Notes: generated from the letters alone by a model not told the origin. Positions 1-9,270 are shown, numbered from the stretch's first letter. The stretch: DNA of 64,000 bases from Acetobacterium woodii DSM 1030 (GCF_000247605.1 NC_016894.1:1426001-1490000); one strand, 5' to 3'. Made by a program: numbers and translations.

Positions 1-1
1 G

Positions 2-1303
2 ATTAGTAAGGAGTTTGGTCTGGGTGATCCGGAGGCTTTTGTTTTTAATATGAGTGTGGGTTATAATCTCTCCGGAATTAAGTCCCCAGCGATCGACAAT
101 TTTATTGAAGGTCTAAAAGATGCCAGGCAAACGACTATTTGGCAAGCATGCCAAAAATGGGCTTTAGAAAATATTTCGCGGTTTGAAAATATTGATGAGA
201 CCTATGTGAAGCAAATAACCAGCCAGGTTAGCCGTTCCGTGACGTTGTCAACCATGCATGGTTGTCCGGCCGATGAAATTGAAGCAATTACCACCCATCT
301 AATTGAAGCCAAGCAGTTACATACCTGTGTCAAATGTAATCCGACGTTGCTGGGTTATGAAAAGGTTCGAAAAATATTGGATGAAATGGGTTATGACTAT
401 ATTGAAGTTGATGCGGCGCAATTTGATATCGATCTTAAATTTGACGAGGCCGTTGCGATGCTCACCCGTCTGATTGAAAAAGCCGATAAAGCTGTATTGA
501 CATTTGGTGTCAAACTGTCCAATACGTTACCGGTAAAAATAAACCGCAACGAACTCCCCGGGGATCAGATGTATATGTCCGGTAAATCATTATTTCCGTT
601 AACGATCGGCGTTGCGGAAAAAATAGCGCAAGCATTTAATGGAAAACTACCGATTTCTTTTAGCGGCGGTGTTGATAAAAATAATATCAAAGCGATTTTT
701 GCAGCGGGGATTTGGCCGCTTACCATATGTACCGTTTTATTAAAAGGATTGGGTTTAGATCAAATGGCAGTGATCTCAGAAAAATTAACGGATTTGACTT
801 CTGTTGACGAGCGGATCACTGATCTCAAGAAGGTGCAGACGATGTTTAGTCAGGTTACAAGTGACGAAAATTACCAAAAAAGTCCTGCAGCCCGTAAAAA
901 ATATGATCAATCACCAGGTTTTACCGACACACACAACAAAGGCCTTGAATGCCGAAGCTTGTGCAAAAATTGCGTTCGAACTTGTCCCAACAGAGCGAAT
1001 GAAATAGTGCAACTGGCTCAAACAGCGGTCATTGTTCATCTTGATGGCAGCTGCAATGAATGTGGCAACTGCGCTTGCGGTTGCCTTGAGCCTTGTCAGC
1101 CTTACCAGGATCGGTTGACTTTCTTTGAAAATAAATTAGATTTTCAAAACAGTCAGAATCAGGGTTTTTGTAAGATTGATAAGCAGTGGCTGGTGCGATG
1201 GCAGCAGGAAGAAAAGCAGACCGAATTTGACGCAATTCCGGACCCGGTCAAAGTAGTGGTGGATGGCTTTATTAAGCAACACCCATATTACCTGTCATGT
1301 TGA
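2..1303 (+). CDS. ygfK: YgfK-like iron-sulfur oxidoreductase, C-terminal part (5' end outside window)
   Basis: The frame is open from base 2 through the first internal ATG at 50 with no stop or ribosome binding site, so the true start lies upstream. The visible 433 residues begin inside the dihydroorotate-dehydrogenase-like domain; FNMSVGYNLSGIK, TLSTMHGCP and NPTLLGYE match my recollection of E. coli YgfK. They end with a two-cluster ferredoxin domain (cysteines in CRSLCKNCVRTCP and CNECGNCACGC). In E. coli YgfK, about 1030 residues, a GltD-like FAD/NAD(P)H module of some 400 residues separates these parts. Here only about 50 residues join them, so the nucleotide-oxidising half is missing. 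YgfK belongs to the anaerobic purine/urate gene set and is often labelled putative selenate reductase; its reaction is unproven. The stop overlaps hyuA by 7 bp. Confidence 0.85.
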   Translation: MSKEFGLGDPEAFVFNMSVGYNLSGIKSPAIDNFIEGLKDARQTTIWQACQKWALENISRFENIDETYVKQITSQVSRSVTLSTMHGCPADEIEAITTHLIEAKQLHTCVKCNPTLLGYEKVRKILDEMGYDYIEVDAAQFDIDLKFDEAVAMLTRLIEKADKAVLTFGVKLSNTLPVKINRNELPGDQMYMSGKSLFPLTIGVAEKIAQAFNGKLPISFSGGVDKNNIKAIFAAGIWPLTICTVLLKGLGLDQMAVISEKLTDLTSVDERITDLKKVQTMFSQVTSDENYQKSPAARKKYDQSPGFTDTHNKGLECRSLCKNCVRTCPNRANEIVQLAQTAVIVHLDGSCNECGNCACGCLEPCQPYQDRLTFFENKLDFQNSQNQGFCKIDKQWLVRWQQEEKQTEFDAIPDPVKVVVDGFIKQHPYYLSC

Positions 1304-2646
1304 TTATAAAAAAGGGTGATCTGGTTGGCGATCAGATCAGTCATGAAGATATTGCCATTAAAGGAAATAAAATCGTTAAAATCGCGCCGGATATTCAGGC
1401 AACCAAAGATGATACCGTGATTGATGCGTCAAACTGTTATGTTTTTCCCGGGTTTATCGACGCGCATACCCATTTTGCGATGACTAACGCCCTGGCAACC
1501 ACCGCCGATGATTTTAGTACAGGGACAAAAGCAGCAATTTTGGGTGGAACCACCACCGTCATTAATTTTGCGACGCCGCCAGCAAGCGGCTCATTAATTG
1601 AGGGTTTTAACCAGGCACTGGATAAAGCCAGAGATGTATCCAGTTGTAACTACCGCTTTCATATGGAGATTACTCAGTTCGGCGAAAATCTGGAAAGTGA
1701 AATAAAAATGATGAAAGCACTGGGGGTAAGTTCCTATAAAGTGTATCTGGCTTATGCTTTTCGCTTGAATGATGGTGACATCTATCGGACTTTAGCAGCA
1801 GTTAAGCAGGTGGGCGGCGTGCTGGGGGCCCATTGCGAAAATGGTCAGCTCATTGATGTGTTGGTTGAGAAATATCGTAATAAAGGCGCGTTATCGCCAG
1901 CTTCACACCCGTTATGTCATCCGGCGGAAATTGAAGCGGAAGCCATTAATCGTCTGGCCTATATTGGAAAGATGGTTGATTATCCGGTACATGTGGTTCA
2001 TTTAAGTTCTCAACTGGGCCTTGCTGAAATTCGTGCGGCTAGAAAAGCCGGTGGCGAAATCACGGTCGAAACTTGCCCGCAATATTTATTGCTTGACGAT
2101 TCTTGTTATCATCTGCCGGGGTTTGAGTCGGCAAAATATATGTTTTCACCCCCCGCACGAAGTTTAACAGATCAGCAGGCTCTGCGGGAGGCCATTATAA
2201 ATGGCGAGATTCAGACGATTGCGACCGATCATTGCAGTTATAATTATCAAGGCCAAAAAACCTTGGGGCGAAACGATTTTATAAAGGTGCCAAACGGGAT
2301 TCCCGGAGTTGAACAACGGCTGCCGCTGATGTATACCTTGTTTGATCAAACCGCCGGTTTGGGCCCGGTTGAATTAGTTCGGCTATTAAGTGAAAATCCG
2401 GCGAAACTTTATCATTTGTATCCACAAAAAGGAATACTGGCGGTTGGCAGTGATGCCGATATCGTTGTTTATCAAAAAAATGGCGAATTTCAGATAACGG
2501 CCGAAAATCAGGCCGAAAATGTTGATTACACTCCTTATGAGGGTTTTCGGGTCAAAGGCCAGGTGAAAGAGGTCGTGTTAAATGGTGTGCAGGTTGTTAA
2601 AAACGGTCAATTGATTTTAGAAAATGGTGGCATCTATGCCAAATGA
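1297..2646 (+). CDS. hyuA: Dihydropyrimidinase / D-hydantoinase-family amidohydrolase
   Basis: This 449-residue cytosolic amidohydrolase opens cyclic amides such as hydantoins or dihydropyrimidines. The binuclear metal ligands of the family are all visible: H57 and H59 (DAHTHF), the carbamylatable K148 (SSYKVY), H179 (GAHCEN), H235 (VVHLSS) and D311 (ATDHC). Length and order fit E. coli HyuA, which sits in the same urate/purine cluster. The ATG lies inside the last codons of the ygfK-like gene (7-bp overlap), indicating translational coupling. In this context the substrate is probably a cyclic ureide from purine breakdown, which is inference. Allantoinase is the closest alternative label. Confidence 0.9.
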   Translation: MLIIKKGDLVGDQISHEDIAIKGNKIVKIAPDIQATKDDTVIDASNCYVFPGFIDAHTHFAMTNALATTADDFSTGTKAAILGGTTTVINFATPPASGSLIEGFNQALDKARDVSSCNYRFHMEITQFGENLESEIKMMKALGVSSYKVYLAYAFRLNDGDIYRTLAAVKQVGGVLGAHCENGQLIDVLVEKYRNKGALSPASHPLCHPAEIEAEAINRLAYIGKMVDYPVHVVHLSSQLGLAEIRAARKAGGEITVETCPQYLLLDDSCYHLPGFESAKYMFSPPARSLTDQQALREAIINGEIQTIATDHCSYNYQGQKTLGRNDFIKVPNGIPGVEQRLPLMYTLFDQTAGLGPVELVRLLSENPAKLYHLYPQKGILAVGSDADIVVYQKNGEFQITAENQAENVDYTPYEGFRVKGQVKEVVLNGVQVVKNGQLILENGGIYAK

Positions 2647-2851
2647 GGGCGCTCTTTTTGGTTAAAAAGGCAATCACTTAATTTCCTAAATGCGGTAAAA
2701 AATGGTGCCCAGTAAAAAAACTGTGAGATCAATGTTATTCGAATTGGAATTGACGATGTAATCAGATTTTATCAAATTTGGATTTGGTCAAAGAACGTGA
2801 GCATGAGCAATGATTTTAAAAATAAATATTTACATTAAGGGAGAAAAGTTA

Positions 2852-4042
2852 ATGGCGTTTAAAGATTATTTACAGGCACTAAAAAAATTGGAGTATCAGA
2901 ATTTATTCGAGAATGACTTTTTTCTGACCTGGGATAAAAGCGATGATGAACTGAAGGCTATTTTCGCTGTTGCGGAGGCGTTAAGAGCGTTGAGAACAAA
3001 CAATAAGAGTGCGAAAATTTTTGATTCGGGGTTAGGTATTTCATTATTCCGGGATAATTCAACACGGACACGGTTCTCATTTGCATCAGCCTGTAATCTG
3101 CTGGGCCTTGAAGTTCAGGATTTTGATGAAGGAAAATCGCAGCAGGCACATGGGGAAACCGTTAAAGAAACGGCGAACATGATCTCTTTTATGGCAGATG
3201 TTATTGGTATTCGTGATGATATGTACATCGGCAAAGGCCATACGTATCAAAAAGCTTTTGCTGATTATGTTAATGAAGGTTATCAAGATGGTGTGCTCGA
3301 ACAACGACCAATCATTGTTAATCTTCAATGCGATATTGATCATCCAACCCAAATCATGTCGGACACCTTACATATTATCAACGAAATGGGGGGAATCGAA
3401 AATATAAAAGGTAAAAAAATTGCCATGACCTGGGCGTATTCACCATCCTATGGGAAACCACTTTCAGTTCCTCAAGGAGCGATCGGATTATTTACCCGAT
3501 TGGGTGCAGAAGTCGTGTTGGCTCATCCCGAAGGTTATGAAGTCATGGCCGAAGTGGAAGAAATCGCCAAGAAAAATGCGATTGCCTCGGGAGGATCTTT
3601 TACAAAGACCAACGATATGACCGAAGCCTTTAAGGATGCCGATATCGTTTATCCTAAAAGTTGGGCACCATTTGCAGCGATGGAAAAACGAACAGCTTTT
3701 TACGGGGAGGGAAAATTTGACGAAATCGACAAACTTGAAAAAGAACTGCTAAAACAAAATGCGAAACATAAAGATTGGACCTGCACCGAAGCATTAATGG
3801 CTACCACTAAAGATGGCAACGCGCTTTACCTGCATTGTTTACCGGCCGATATCACTGGCGTCAGCTGTGCAGAAGGCGAAGTTGATGCCAGCGTTTTTGA
3901 CCGTTACCGCGTGCCTCTTTATAAAGAAGCCAGTTACAAGCCATACATTATTGCCGCGATGATTTTTATGCAGAAAATAAAAAATCCCGCAGAAAAATTA
4001 CAAGAACTCTGGGATCAAGATCAAAAAAGACTCGATAAATGA
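2852..4042 (+). CDS. ygeW: YgeW-type knotted carbamoyltransferase
   Basis: A 396-residue protein of the aspartate/ornithine carbamoyltransferase superfamily. The carbamoyl-phosphate loop STRTR is at residues 70-74, with HPTQ and HCLP motifs further on. The length equals that of the E. coli YgeW family. The start at 2852 is chosen because AAGGGAG lies just upstream and MAFKDY is a family-like N-terminus; an in-frame ATG at 2810 has no good ribosome binding site. In purine degraders a carbamoyltransferase plus carbamate kinase can release carbamoyl groups as carbamoyl phosphate and recover ATP. The acceptor for YgeW is not firmly known. Neighbours ygeY, carbamate kinase and dpaL support that role. 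Confidence 0.92.
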   Translation: MAFKDYLQALKKLEYQNLFENDFFLTWDKSDDELKAIFAVAEALRALRTNNKSAKIFDSGLGISLFRDNSTRTRFSFASACNLLGLEVQDFDEGKSQQAHGETVKETANMISFMADVIGIRDDMYIGKGHTYQKAFADYVNEGYQDGVLEQRPIIVNLQCDIDHPTQIMSDTLHIINEMGGIENIKGKKIAMTWAYSPSYGKPLSVPQGAIGLFTRLGAEVVLAHPEGYEVMAEVEEIAKKNAIASGGSFTKTNDMTEAFKDADIVYPKSWAPFAAMEKRTAFYGEGKFDEIDKLEKELLKQNAKHKDWTCTEALMATTKDGNALYLHCLPADITGVSCAEGEVDASVFDRYRVPLYKEASYKPYIIAAMIFMQKIKNPAEKLQELWDQDQKRLDK

Positions 4043-4171
4043 AACATCAGCAAGCGCTTGATTATAGAATAACAACCGGGTAATTGAGGAACCGGACAAA
4101 CAGCAACAATTGTTTGATCTTTATGAATTTCACAATTGCCGATCACCAACTCATTAAATGGAGGATAAAAA

Positions 4172-5398
4172 ATGTCAAAAAAAAATATTGATTTTGACGC
4201 TGTAAAAAAAGCAGCGTTAGGATATCAGGATGATATGACTAAGTTTCTTCGGGATCTGGTCAAACTTTACGGTGAAAGCTGTGGTGAAAAAAATAAGGTT
4301 TATCGAATTAAAGAAGAAATGGAAAAACTTGGTTTTACTAAAACGGAAGTTGATCCGCTGGGAAATATCCTTGGCTACATGGGAACGGGCAAAGAATTAA
4401 TTGCCTATGACGCTCACATTGATACGGTCGGGATTGGCGAACGATCAAACTGGACCTTTGATCCTTATGATGGTTATGAAGATGAAACGACCATCGGTGG
4501 ACGTGGCACCTCTGATCAACTGGGCGGAATTGTTAGTGCCGTTTATGGTGCTAAGATCATGAAGGATCTTGACCTCTTAAGTGATCGATACCAGGTATTA
4601 GTTACTGGCACCGTTCAAGAAGAAGATTGTGATGGAATGTGCTGGTTGTACATTATTGAAAAAGATGGCATTCGACCTAAATTTGTTGTTTCAACCGAAC
4701 CTACCGATGGACGGATACATCGCGGCCAGCGGGGGCGGATGGAAATTCGAGTTGAGGTAAAAGGGGTTTCGTGTCACGGCTCGGCACCAGAACGTGGCGA
4801 TAATGCGATTTACAAAATGGCCGATATTTTACAGGAAGTGCGGGACCTTAATGGAAAACTGGCCAATGATGACTTTCTGGGAAAAGGCACCCTGGCCGTA
4901 TCGGAAATTTTTTATACCTCACCTTCCCGTTGTGCCGTTGCTGACGGATGTGCCATTTCTATCGATCGGCGCATGACCGTCGGGGAAACCTATGAAAGTT
5001 GTATTCAGGAAATTGCCGAACTGCCCAGTGTTAAAAAATATGGAGCAAAAGTAACCATGTACAAATATAATCGTCCTTCCTGGACCGGCGAAGTGTATGA
5101 ACAGGATTGCTTTTTCCCAACCTGGGTTCTTCCGGAAGAAGCTCCGGAAACCCAGGCAATGGCAGCAGCATTTCGAAACTTATATGAAGAACCGGTTATT
5201 GATAAATGGACATTCTCAACCAATGGTGTCGCCATTATGGGACGTCACAATATCCCGGTTGTTGGTCTGGGACCGGGTAAAGAAGCTCAAGCCCATGCCC
5301 CAAACGAAATAACATGGAAAGCGGATCTGGTCCGATGTGCGGCGATTTATAGTGTTTTACCGATGATTTATGAACAAAATGAAATAGCGAACAAATAA
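4172..5398 (+). CDS. ygeY: YgeY-type M20 family metallohydrolase
   Basis: A 408-residue M20 peptidase/amidohydrolase. Metal ligands are visible at H82 and D84 (AHIDTVG), D115 (GTSDQLGG), the E150/E151 pair (TVQEEDCDG) and a late histidine in EAQAHAPNE. The dimerisation-domain loop, including the conserved histidine ([13 protein letters not shown]), is intact, in contrast to the M20 gene at 9263. TGGAGG precedes the ATG. In the E. coli cluster YgeY is associated with selenium-dependent purine catabolism. It probably cleaves an amide intermediate and not a peptide, but the substrate is unknown. Confidence 0.9.
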   Translation: MSKKNIDFDAVKKAALGYQDDMTKFLRDLVKLYGESCGEKNKVYRIKEEMEKLGFTKTEVDPLGNILGYMGTGKELIAYDAHIDTVGIGERSNWTFDPYDGYEDETTIGGRGTSDQLGGIVSAVYGAKIMKDLDLLSDRYQVLVTGTVQEEDCDGMCWLYIIEKDGIRPKFVVSTEPTDGRIHRGQRGRMEIRVEVKGVSCHGSAPERGDNAIYKMADILQEVRDLNGKLANDDFLGKGTLAVSEIFYTSPSRCAVADGCAISIDRRMTVGETYESCIQEIAELPSVKKYGAKVTMYKYNRPSWTGEVYEQDCFFPTWVLPEEAPETQAMAAAFRNLYEEPVIDKWTFSTNGVAIMGRHNIPVVGLGPGKEAQAHAPNEITWKADLVRCAAIYSVLPMIYEQNEIANK

Positions 5399-5438
5399 AA
5401 TCAAATGATCATAAGCAGTGATTAAGCATAAAAACGAG

Positions 5439-5470
5439 CCACAGGAAACTAAAAAATAAGTTTCTTGTGG
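5439..5470 (+). terminator. Hairpin between ygeY and carbamate kinase
   Basis: CCACAGGAAACT and AGTTTCTTGTGG form an almost perfect 12-bp stem around an A-rich 8-nt loop, followed by TTTATAT. The U-run is weak, so this could attenuate or protect the ygeY message and need not be a full terminator. Confidence 0.5.
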
Positions 5471-5532
5471 TTTATATCATTCAGTCTGGTTTATTCGGAT
5501 GATCAGCATAAACAAAGTGAAGGAGTCGACTA

Positions 5533-6465
5533 ATGAAAAAACGTATTTTAGTTTCACTGGGCGGAAATGCGCTTGGTACGGACTTCGATGGATTGATTGA
5601 GACCGTTGGGGTAGTTGCCGAACCGATTGCGGATTTAATCGAAAAAGGATATCAAATAGTAATTTGTCATGGTAACGGTCCTCAGGTTGGGATGCTTAAA
5701 ACATCTATTGATTACGGCAATAAGCAAAGCAAACAAAAGATTATGCCGCTTTCTGAATGTGTTGCCATGAGTCAAAGTTACATTGGTTACCATCTTCAGA
5801 ATGGCATCCAGAATCAGCTTCGTAAAAAAGGAGTGAAAAAGTCGGTAGTGACCGTCATTACCCGATCGTTGGTTGATAAAAACGATCCCCGGTTTAAAAA
5901 TCCAACTAAACCGGTGGGAGCCTTTTTCAGTAAAGAAGAAGCGGAAGGATTGGAAAAATTGGGGAAAAATATGATTGAAGATTCTGGTCGGGGTTATCGG
6001 GAAGTGGTTCCTTCGCCAATGCCTCAAGCCATTCTGGAAAAGGAATCCATTAATGCGCTCATTGATTCCGGATCAATCGTGATCGCCGGCGGCGGTGGCG
6101 GAATTCCCATTTATGAAGAAGATCAATGGTATCGCGCCATTGATGCGGTCATCGACAAAGATTGGGTATCGGTGATGATCGCCGCTGATTCATCCTGTGA
6201 CAGTCTGGTTATTTTAACCGGGGTTGAAAAAGTGGCGATTCATTTTAATCAATCCGATGAATGTTGGCTGGATCAATTGACCATCAGCGAAGCCGAAAAA
6301 TATATCGCTGCGGGCGAATTTCCCGAGGGCTCAATGCTGCCTAAAATAAAGGCGGCCATTGAATTTGCCAAATCCGCTCCCGGCAGAAAAACCCTCATTA
6401 CCTCGCTTTATAAATTAATAGAAGGGTTAGAGGGAAAAACAGGAACATGGATTGTTAATGATTAA
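5533..6465 (+). CDS. arcC: Carbamate kinase
   Basis: A 310-residue amino acid kinase family protein that interconverts carbamoyl phosphate + ADP with carbamate + ATP in the cytosol. Diagnostic segments are SLGGNALG at the N-terminus, CHGNGPQVG near residue 50 and the glycine-rich AGGGGGIP near residue 190. The length is typical for ArcC/YqeA. GAAGGAG precedes the ATG. Beside ygeW and the hydantoinase, the likely job is ATP recovery from ureido groups of purine rings (inference from context). No arginine deiminase gene is present nearby. Confidence 0.95.
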   Translation: MKKRILVSLGGNALGTDFDGLIETVGVVAEPIADLIEKGYQIVICHGNGPQVGMLKTSIDYGNKQSKQKIMPLSECVAMSQSYIGYHLQNGIQNQLRKKGVKKSVVTVITRSLVDKNDPRFKNPTKPVGAFFSKEEAEGLEKLGKNMIEDSGRGYREVVPSPMPQAILEKESINALIDSGSIVIAGGGGGIPIYEEDQWYRAIDAVIDKDWVSVMIAADSSCDSLVILTGVEKVAIHFNQSDECWLDQLTISEAEKYIAAGEFPEGSMLPKIKAAIEFAKSAPGRKTLITSLYKLIEGLEGKTGTWIVND

Positions 6466-6568
6466 TTCCGGGATTACAGCATTGTTCACTGCGAATTTCT
6501 CAGGGGAATGATTGCTTTAAACAAATTGATGGTGTATATTTGATAAAGAAATAAACAGTGAAAAATAA

Positions 6569-6739
6569 TAGGTAATTGTAAAATTAAAAAACGTCGAACA
6601 ACGGTTGCTTTGGGTGCAGTTTTCACAAACAATTTTGTAACGTGTCGGCGAACAATTCATCGAACTGTCCGCCGTACCGTGTAGAAATTGTTTCGTGAGA
6701 AACTGGGCCCAAAGCTCACGGCATTTTCGAAATTGCCTA
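6569..6739 (+). mobile_element. MITE-like foldback element, copy 1 (171 bp)
   Basis: A 171-bp near-palindromic element starting TAGGTAATTG and ending AAATTGCCTA. Its left half folds onto its right half: the segment from about 6610 pairs with that ending about 6712, around an apex at GTTCAT/CGAAC... No open reading frame. Flanks are AT-rich; any target duplication here is decayed. The right end lies 26 bp before the regulator ATG at 6766. The rest of the 300-bp gap (6466-6568) holds only AT-rich sequence. Homologous copies are at 10553, 25053 and 31375. Confidence 0.85.
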
Positions 6740-6765
6740 TTGGAAATAAATAATAGAGGTGAACC

Positions 6766-7464
6766 ATGACACGCGTATCAAAAGATTTAAAACGCTATAT
6801 TCCTTTTGTTGATTTTTTAGGCAAGACCTTAGGGGAAAATTACGAGGTTTTCCTGTACGATTTAAAGGGTCCGGAACATCCCATCGTTGCGATCGCCAAT
6901 GGCCATTTAAGTGGACGAAAGGTGGGCTTTTTAATGAAGGATGTCATGATCAAAATGCTCAAAAAAGAACAGAAAAATAATGAAGATGCTGACGATTATC
7001 TGATTCGCCATGATGCCATTGGTCGTGATGGGCGGCGTTTTAAATCATCAACCAAGCTTATTCGTAATGATTTTGGGGAACCGATTGGAGCGCTTTGTGT
7101 CAATTTTAATCTGGAACCGATGATTGCAACTCAGGAATTTTTTGAAAGTATCGGAGCCGAAACAACAAACTTAAGAAATCTTGATGTGAACAAGGTGATT
7201 TTTGCCGGTGAAGTTTTTTCAGACGGCAACGCCGGCTCTTTGGAATCGATTTATGAACATTTTATCGACAAAAATCCCAATATTCAGCTTAACAAAGCGC
7301 ATGATCGGCAAAAAATTGTGAGTGCTATGTATAAAGAAGGTTTCTTTCAGTTACGGGGAGCCGTATCTTTTTGTGCTGAAAAATTTGAAATCAGTGAGCC
7401 CAGCGTTTATCGTTATATTGCGCGGGCCAAAAGTGAACAGGATGAACTGGAAAATAATGAATAA
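6766..7464 (+). CDS. YheO/DauR-type transcriptional regulator (PAS-like sensor + HTH)
   Basis: A 232-residue protein. The N-terminal half (YIPFVDFLGKTLGENYEVFLYD ... AIANGHLSG) matches the YheO-like PAS domain. The C-terminal half (about 165-225; AVSFCAEKFEISEPSVYRYI) is a helix-turn-helix of the DauR/YheO kind. It lies just upstream of dpaL (12-bp gap) and within the purine cluster. The position matches regulators found near ygeX-type genes, so it probably senses a catabolic intermediate and controls this cluster. The ligand is unknown. GAGGTGAACC supplies the ribosome binding site, placed directly after MITE copy 1. Confidence 0.8.
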   Translation: MTRVSKDLKRYIPFVDFLGKTLGENYEVFLYDLKGPEHPIVAIANGHLSGRKVGFLMKDVMIKMLKKEQKNNEDADDYLIRHDAIGRDGRRFKSSTKLIRNDFGEPIGALCVNFNLEPMIATQEFFESIGAETTNLRNLDVNKVIFAGEVFSDGNAGSLESIYEHFIDKNPNIQLNKAHDRQKIVSAMYKEGFFQLRGAVSFCAEKFEISEPSVYRYIARAKSEQDELENNE

Positions 7465-7475
7465 ACGTAAAGGAA

Positions 7476-8714
7476 ATGATGAAAATGAAAGATGGATTTT
7501 ATATTACTGATATCCCTAAAGTTAAAGATGGTGCAAATGTAAAAGCGTTTTTAAGTGTCGAAAAGGGGAGAAGTGTGATTGACTATCACCGCAGTTTTCC
7601 CGCATATCAGGAAACCCCATTGGCTGAGCTTAAAGAACTGGCCCAAAAACTGGGACTGGCAGGATTTTTCGTTAAAGATGAATCGTATCGTTTTGGTTTA
7701 AATGCTTTTAAGGTATTGGGGGGGAGCTACAGCATCGGTAGGTGGCTGGCCCAAAAACTCGAAATGAAGGAAACGGAGTTAACCTACAAAAAATTGACAG
7801 ATCCCCAAACAAAAAAACAGCTTGGTGATTTGACATTTGTAACGGCAACCGATGGCAATCATGGTCGCGGTGTCGCCTGGACGGCTCGGGAATTAGGTCA
7901 ACAATCAGTCATTTATATGCCGAAAGGGAGTGCCACAGAACGGCTCGAAAATATTCGGGCGGAAGGTGCAGAGGCATCGATTACGGATATGAACTACGAT
8001 GAAGCGGTTCGTTTAGCTAACAAAATGGGTGAAGATAAAGGATGGATTATGGTTCAGGATACAGCTTGGGAAGGTTATCAGGAAATTCCCCGTTGGATTA
8101 TGCAAGGGTATGCAACGATGGCTTTTGAAGCGATCGAGCAGCTTGGTCAGGTGGTCCCGACCCATGTCTTTTTGCAGGCCGGGGTAGGCAGTTTGGCTGG
8201 TGCTGTTTCAGGCTTATTGGCTAATTTTTACGGCGAAAGCAAACCAATCATTACCATTGTCGAACCAAATAAAGCCGATTGTATCTATCAAACAGCCGCC
8301 GCAAAGGATGGAAAACTCCATTTTGTTACCGGCGATATGGATACGATTATGGCTGGTTTAGCTTGTGGAGAACCAAATCAGATCGGTTGGGATGTCATTA
8401 GTGAATGTGATGAATTTGCGGTTTCCTGTCCGGATTGGGTGGCCGCAAAAGGGATGCGTGTCCTCGGGAACGCAGTCGGCAATGATCCTAAAGTTATTTC
8501 CGGTGAAAGCGGGGCAGTTACGGCAGGCTTTGTGGCAGCAGTAATGAGCCGTCCCGATCTAAAATGGTTAAAAGACGAATTAAAACTTGACGAAAACGCC
8601 AGGGTATTATGTTTTAGTACTGAAGGCGATACCGATCAGGAGCATTACCGAAAAATTGTTTGGGATGGCTTATATCCCAGTGACCGTGAAGCAACTGGAA
8701 ATTATGACAAATAA
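7476..8714 (+). CDS. dpaL: Diaminopropionate ammonia-lyase (YgeX family)
   Basis: A 412-residue PLP enzyme, fold type II. The PLP lysine is K79 in FGLNAFKVLGG. TTDGNHGRG-type (ATDGNHGRGVAW), QAGVGSLAG and SGESGAV phosphate/substrate loops are present and align closely with E. coli YgeX. The family converts 2,3-diaminopropionate to pyruvate and two ammonia. In the purine/urate cluster it supplies pyruvate carbon to central metabolism. AAAGGAA precedes the double ATG; Met 1 or Met 2 could be used. The gene follows the YheO-type regulator closely and ends at a bidirectional terminator. Confidence 0.93.
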   Translation: MMKMKDGFYITDIPKVKDGANVKAFLSVEKGRSVIDYHRSFPAYQETPLAELKELAQKLGLAGFFVKDESYRFGLNAFKVLGGSYSIGRWLAQKLEMKETELTYKKLTDPQTKKQLGDLTFVTATDGNHGRGVAWTARELGQQSVIYMPKGSATERLENIRAEGAEASITDMNYDEAVRLANKMGEDKGWIMVQDTAWEGYQEIPRWIMQGYATMAFEAIEQLGQVVPTHVFLQAGVGSLAGAVSGLLANFYGESKPIITIVEPNKADCIYQTAAAKDGKLHFVTGDMDTIMAGLACGEPNQIGWDVISECDEFAVSCPDWVAAKGMRVLGNAVGNDPKVISGESGAVTAGFVAAVMSRPDLKWLKDELKLDENARVLCFSTEGDTDQEHYRKIVWDGLYPSDREATGNYDK

Positions 8715-8732
8715 ATAACGTTCAGAAAAAAA

Positions 8733-8769
8733 TTCCCCGCAGAAATTACTTCTCAGGGGAACTTTTTTT
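8733..8769. terminator. Bidirectional terminator between dpaL and the M20-dimer gene
   Basis: TTCCCC and GGGGAA form a stem flanked by an A-run on the left (8726-8732) and seven Ts on the right, so it can stop transcription from both convergent genes. It overlaps the last codons of the minus-strand gene ending at 8746. Confidence 0.75.
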
Positions 8770-9270
8770 GAGCAGATCAATTTGTTTAATGGTACCTGTT
8801 GTCCCCGGAGCTTCTGCCAGACCGGCTGAAAGTGCCTGTTGCAAAAGTTCTTTAGCATCATCAGCAGAAACAAAAGACTCTGACAAGGTAACCGTAAAGA
8901 GACAATTTTCGGCCATGACATTGCTGCTGTCGCCGCCACAGATGGTTGTGAAGGTTGGCTTGCCGTTGGGCAATACGGTAAGGTGAGCATTAATCAATTG
9001 GATCGTTTCAGCCGCAGCAATGATGGCATCGGCCCCAAGCCAGGGAGTAGAACCGTGCACCCGAAGGCCCTGGATGGCGATTTCATAGGATAATATATTG
9101 ATATCGGGAGCAGTATCGGTATCGGGAGCAGTACCGGTATCGGGAGCAATATCGGTATCGGGAGCAGTACCGGTATCGGGAGCAATATCGGTATCGGGAG
9201 CAATATCGGTATCGGGAGCAATATCGGTATTGAGAGCAGTATTGATATCGGGAGCGGTTAGTTTATTCAT
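8746..9270 (-). CDS. Free-standing M20 dimerisation domain with N-terminal hexapeptide repeats
   Basis: A 174-residue protein. Residues about 5-58 are a low-complexity stretch of hexapeptides of the form DTDIAP/DTGTAP. Residues about 62-135 resemble the dimerisation (lid) domain of M20 peptidases: YEIAIQGLRVHGSTPWLGAD with H72, then CGGDSSNVMAENC, the usual GG..NV.P..C strand. No metal-binding catalytic domain is present. The ATG at 9270 is chosen because AAAGGAAAGG lies just upstream; longer in-frame extensions run inside the previous gene. It overlaps the end of the complete M20 gene by 8 bp, so the two are translationally coupled. A decayed fragment of a second peptidase is the alternative reading. 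Confidence 0.6.
   Translation of the reverse strand: MNKLTAPDINTALNTDIAPDTDIAPDTDIAPDTGTAPDTDIAPDTGTAPDTDTAPDINILSYEIAIQGLRVHGSTPWLGADAIIAAAETIQLINAHLTVLPNGKPTFTTICGGDSSNVMAENCLFTVTLSESFVSADDAKELLQQALSAGLAEAPGTTGTIKQIDLLKKSSPEK
9103..9256. repeat. 18-bp tandem repeat, about 8.5 units, in frame
   Basis: Units start at 9103, 9121, 9139, 9157, 9175, 9193, 9211 and 9229, plus a partial one at 9247. They follow ATCGGGAGCARTAYCGGT with few changes. The 18-bp period keeps the minus-strand frame and encodes six-residue repeats. Units directly abut with no spacers, so it is a microsatellite-like array and not CRISPR. Confidence 0.95.

Noticed and set aside
50-1303. ATG at 50 as true start of the first gene
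   Set aside because: The frame is open to base 2 with YgfK-like residues before it, and there is no ribosome binding site.
5635-6027. 130-residue minus-strand frame opposite carbamate kinase
   Set aside because: Antisense shadow of a well-supported gene, with no recognisable domain.
6569-6739. MITE copies as riboswitches
   Set aside because: Near-perfect foldback symmetry, target duplications and varied orientation relative to the next gene fit a mobile element better than an aptamer.
9103-9256. CRISPR-like repeat array
   Set aside because: Units abut directly with no spacers, and no cas genes are present.
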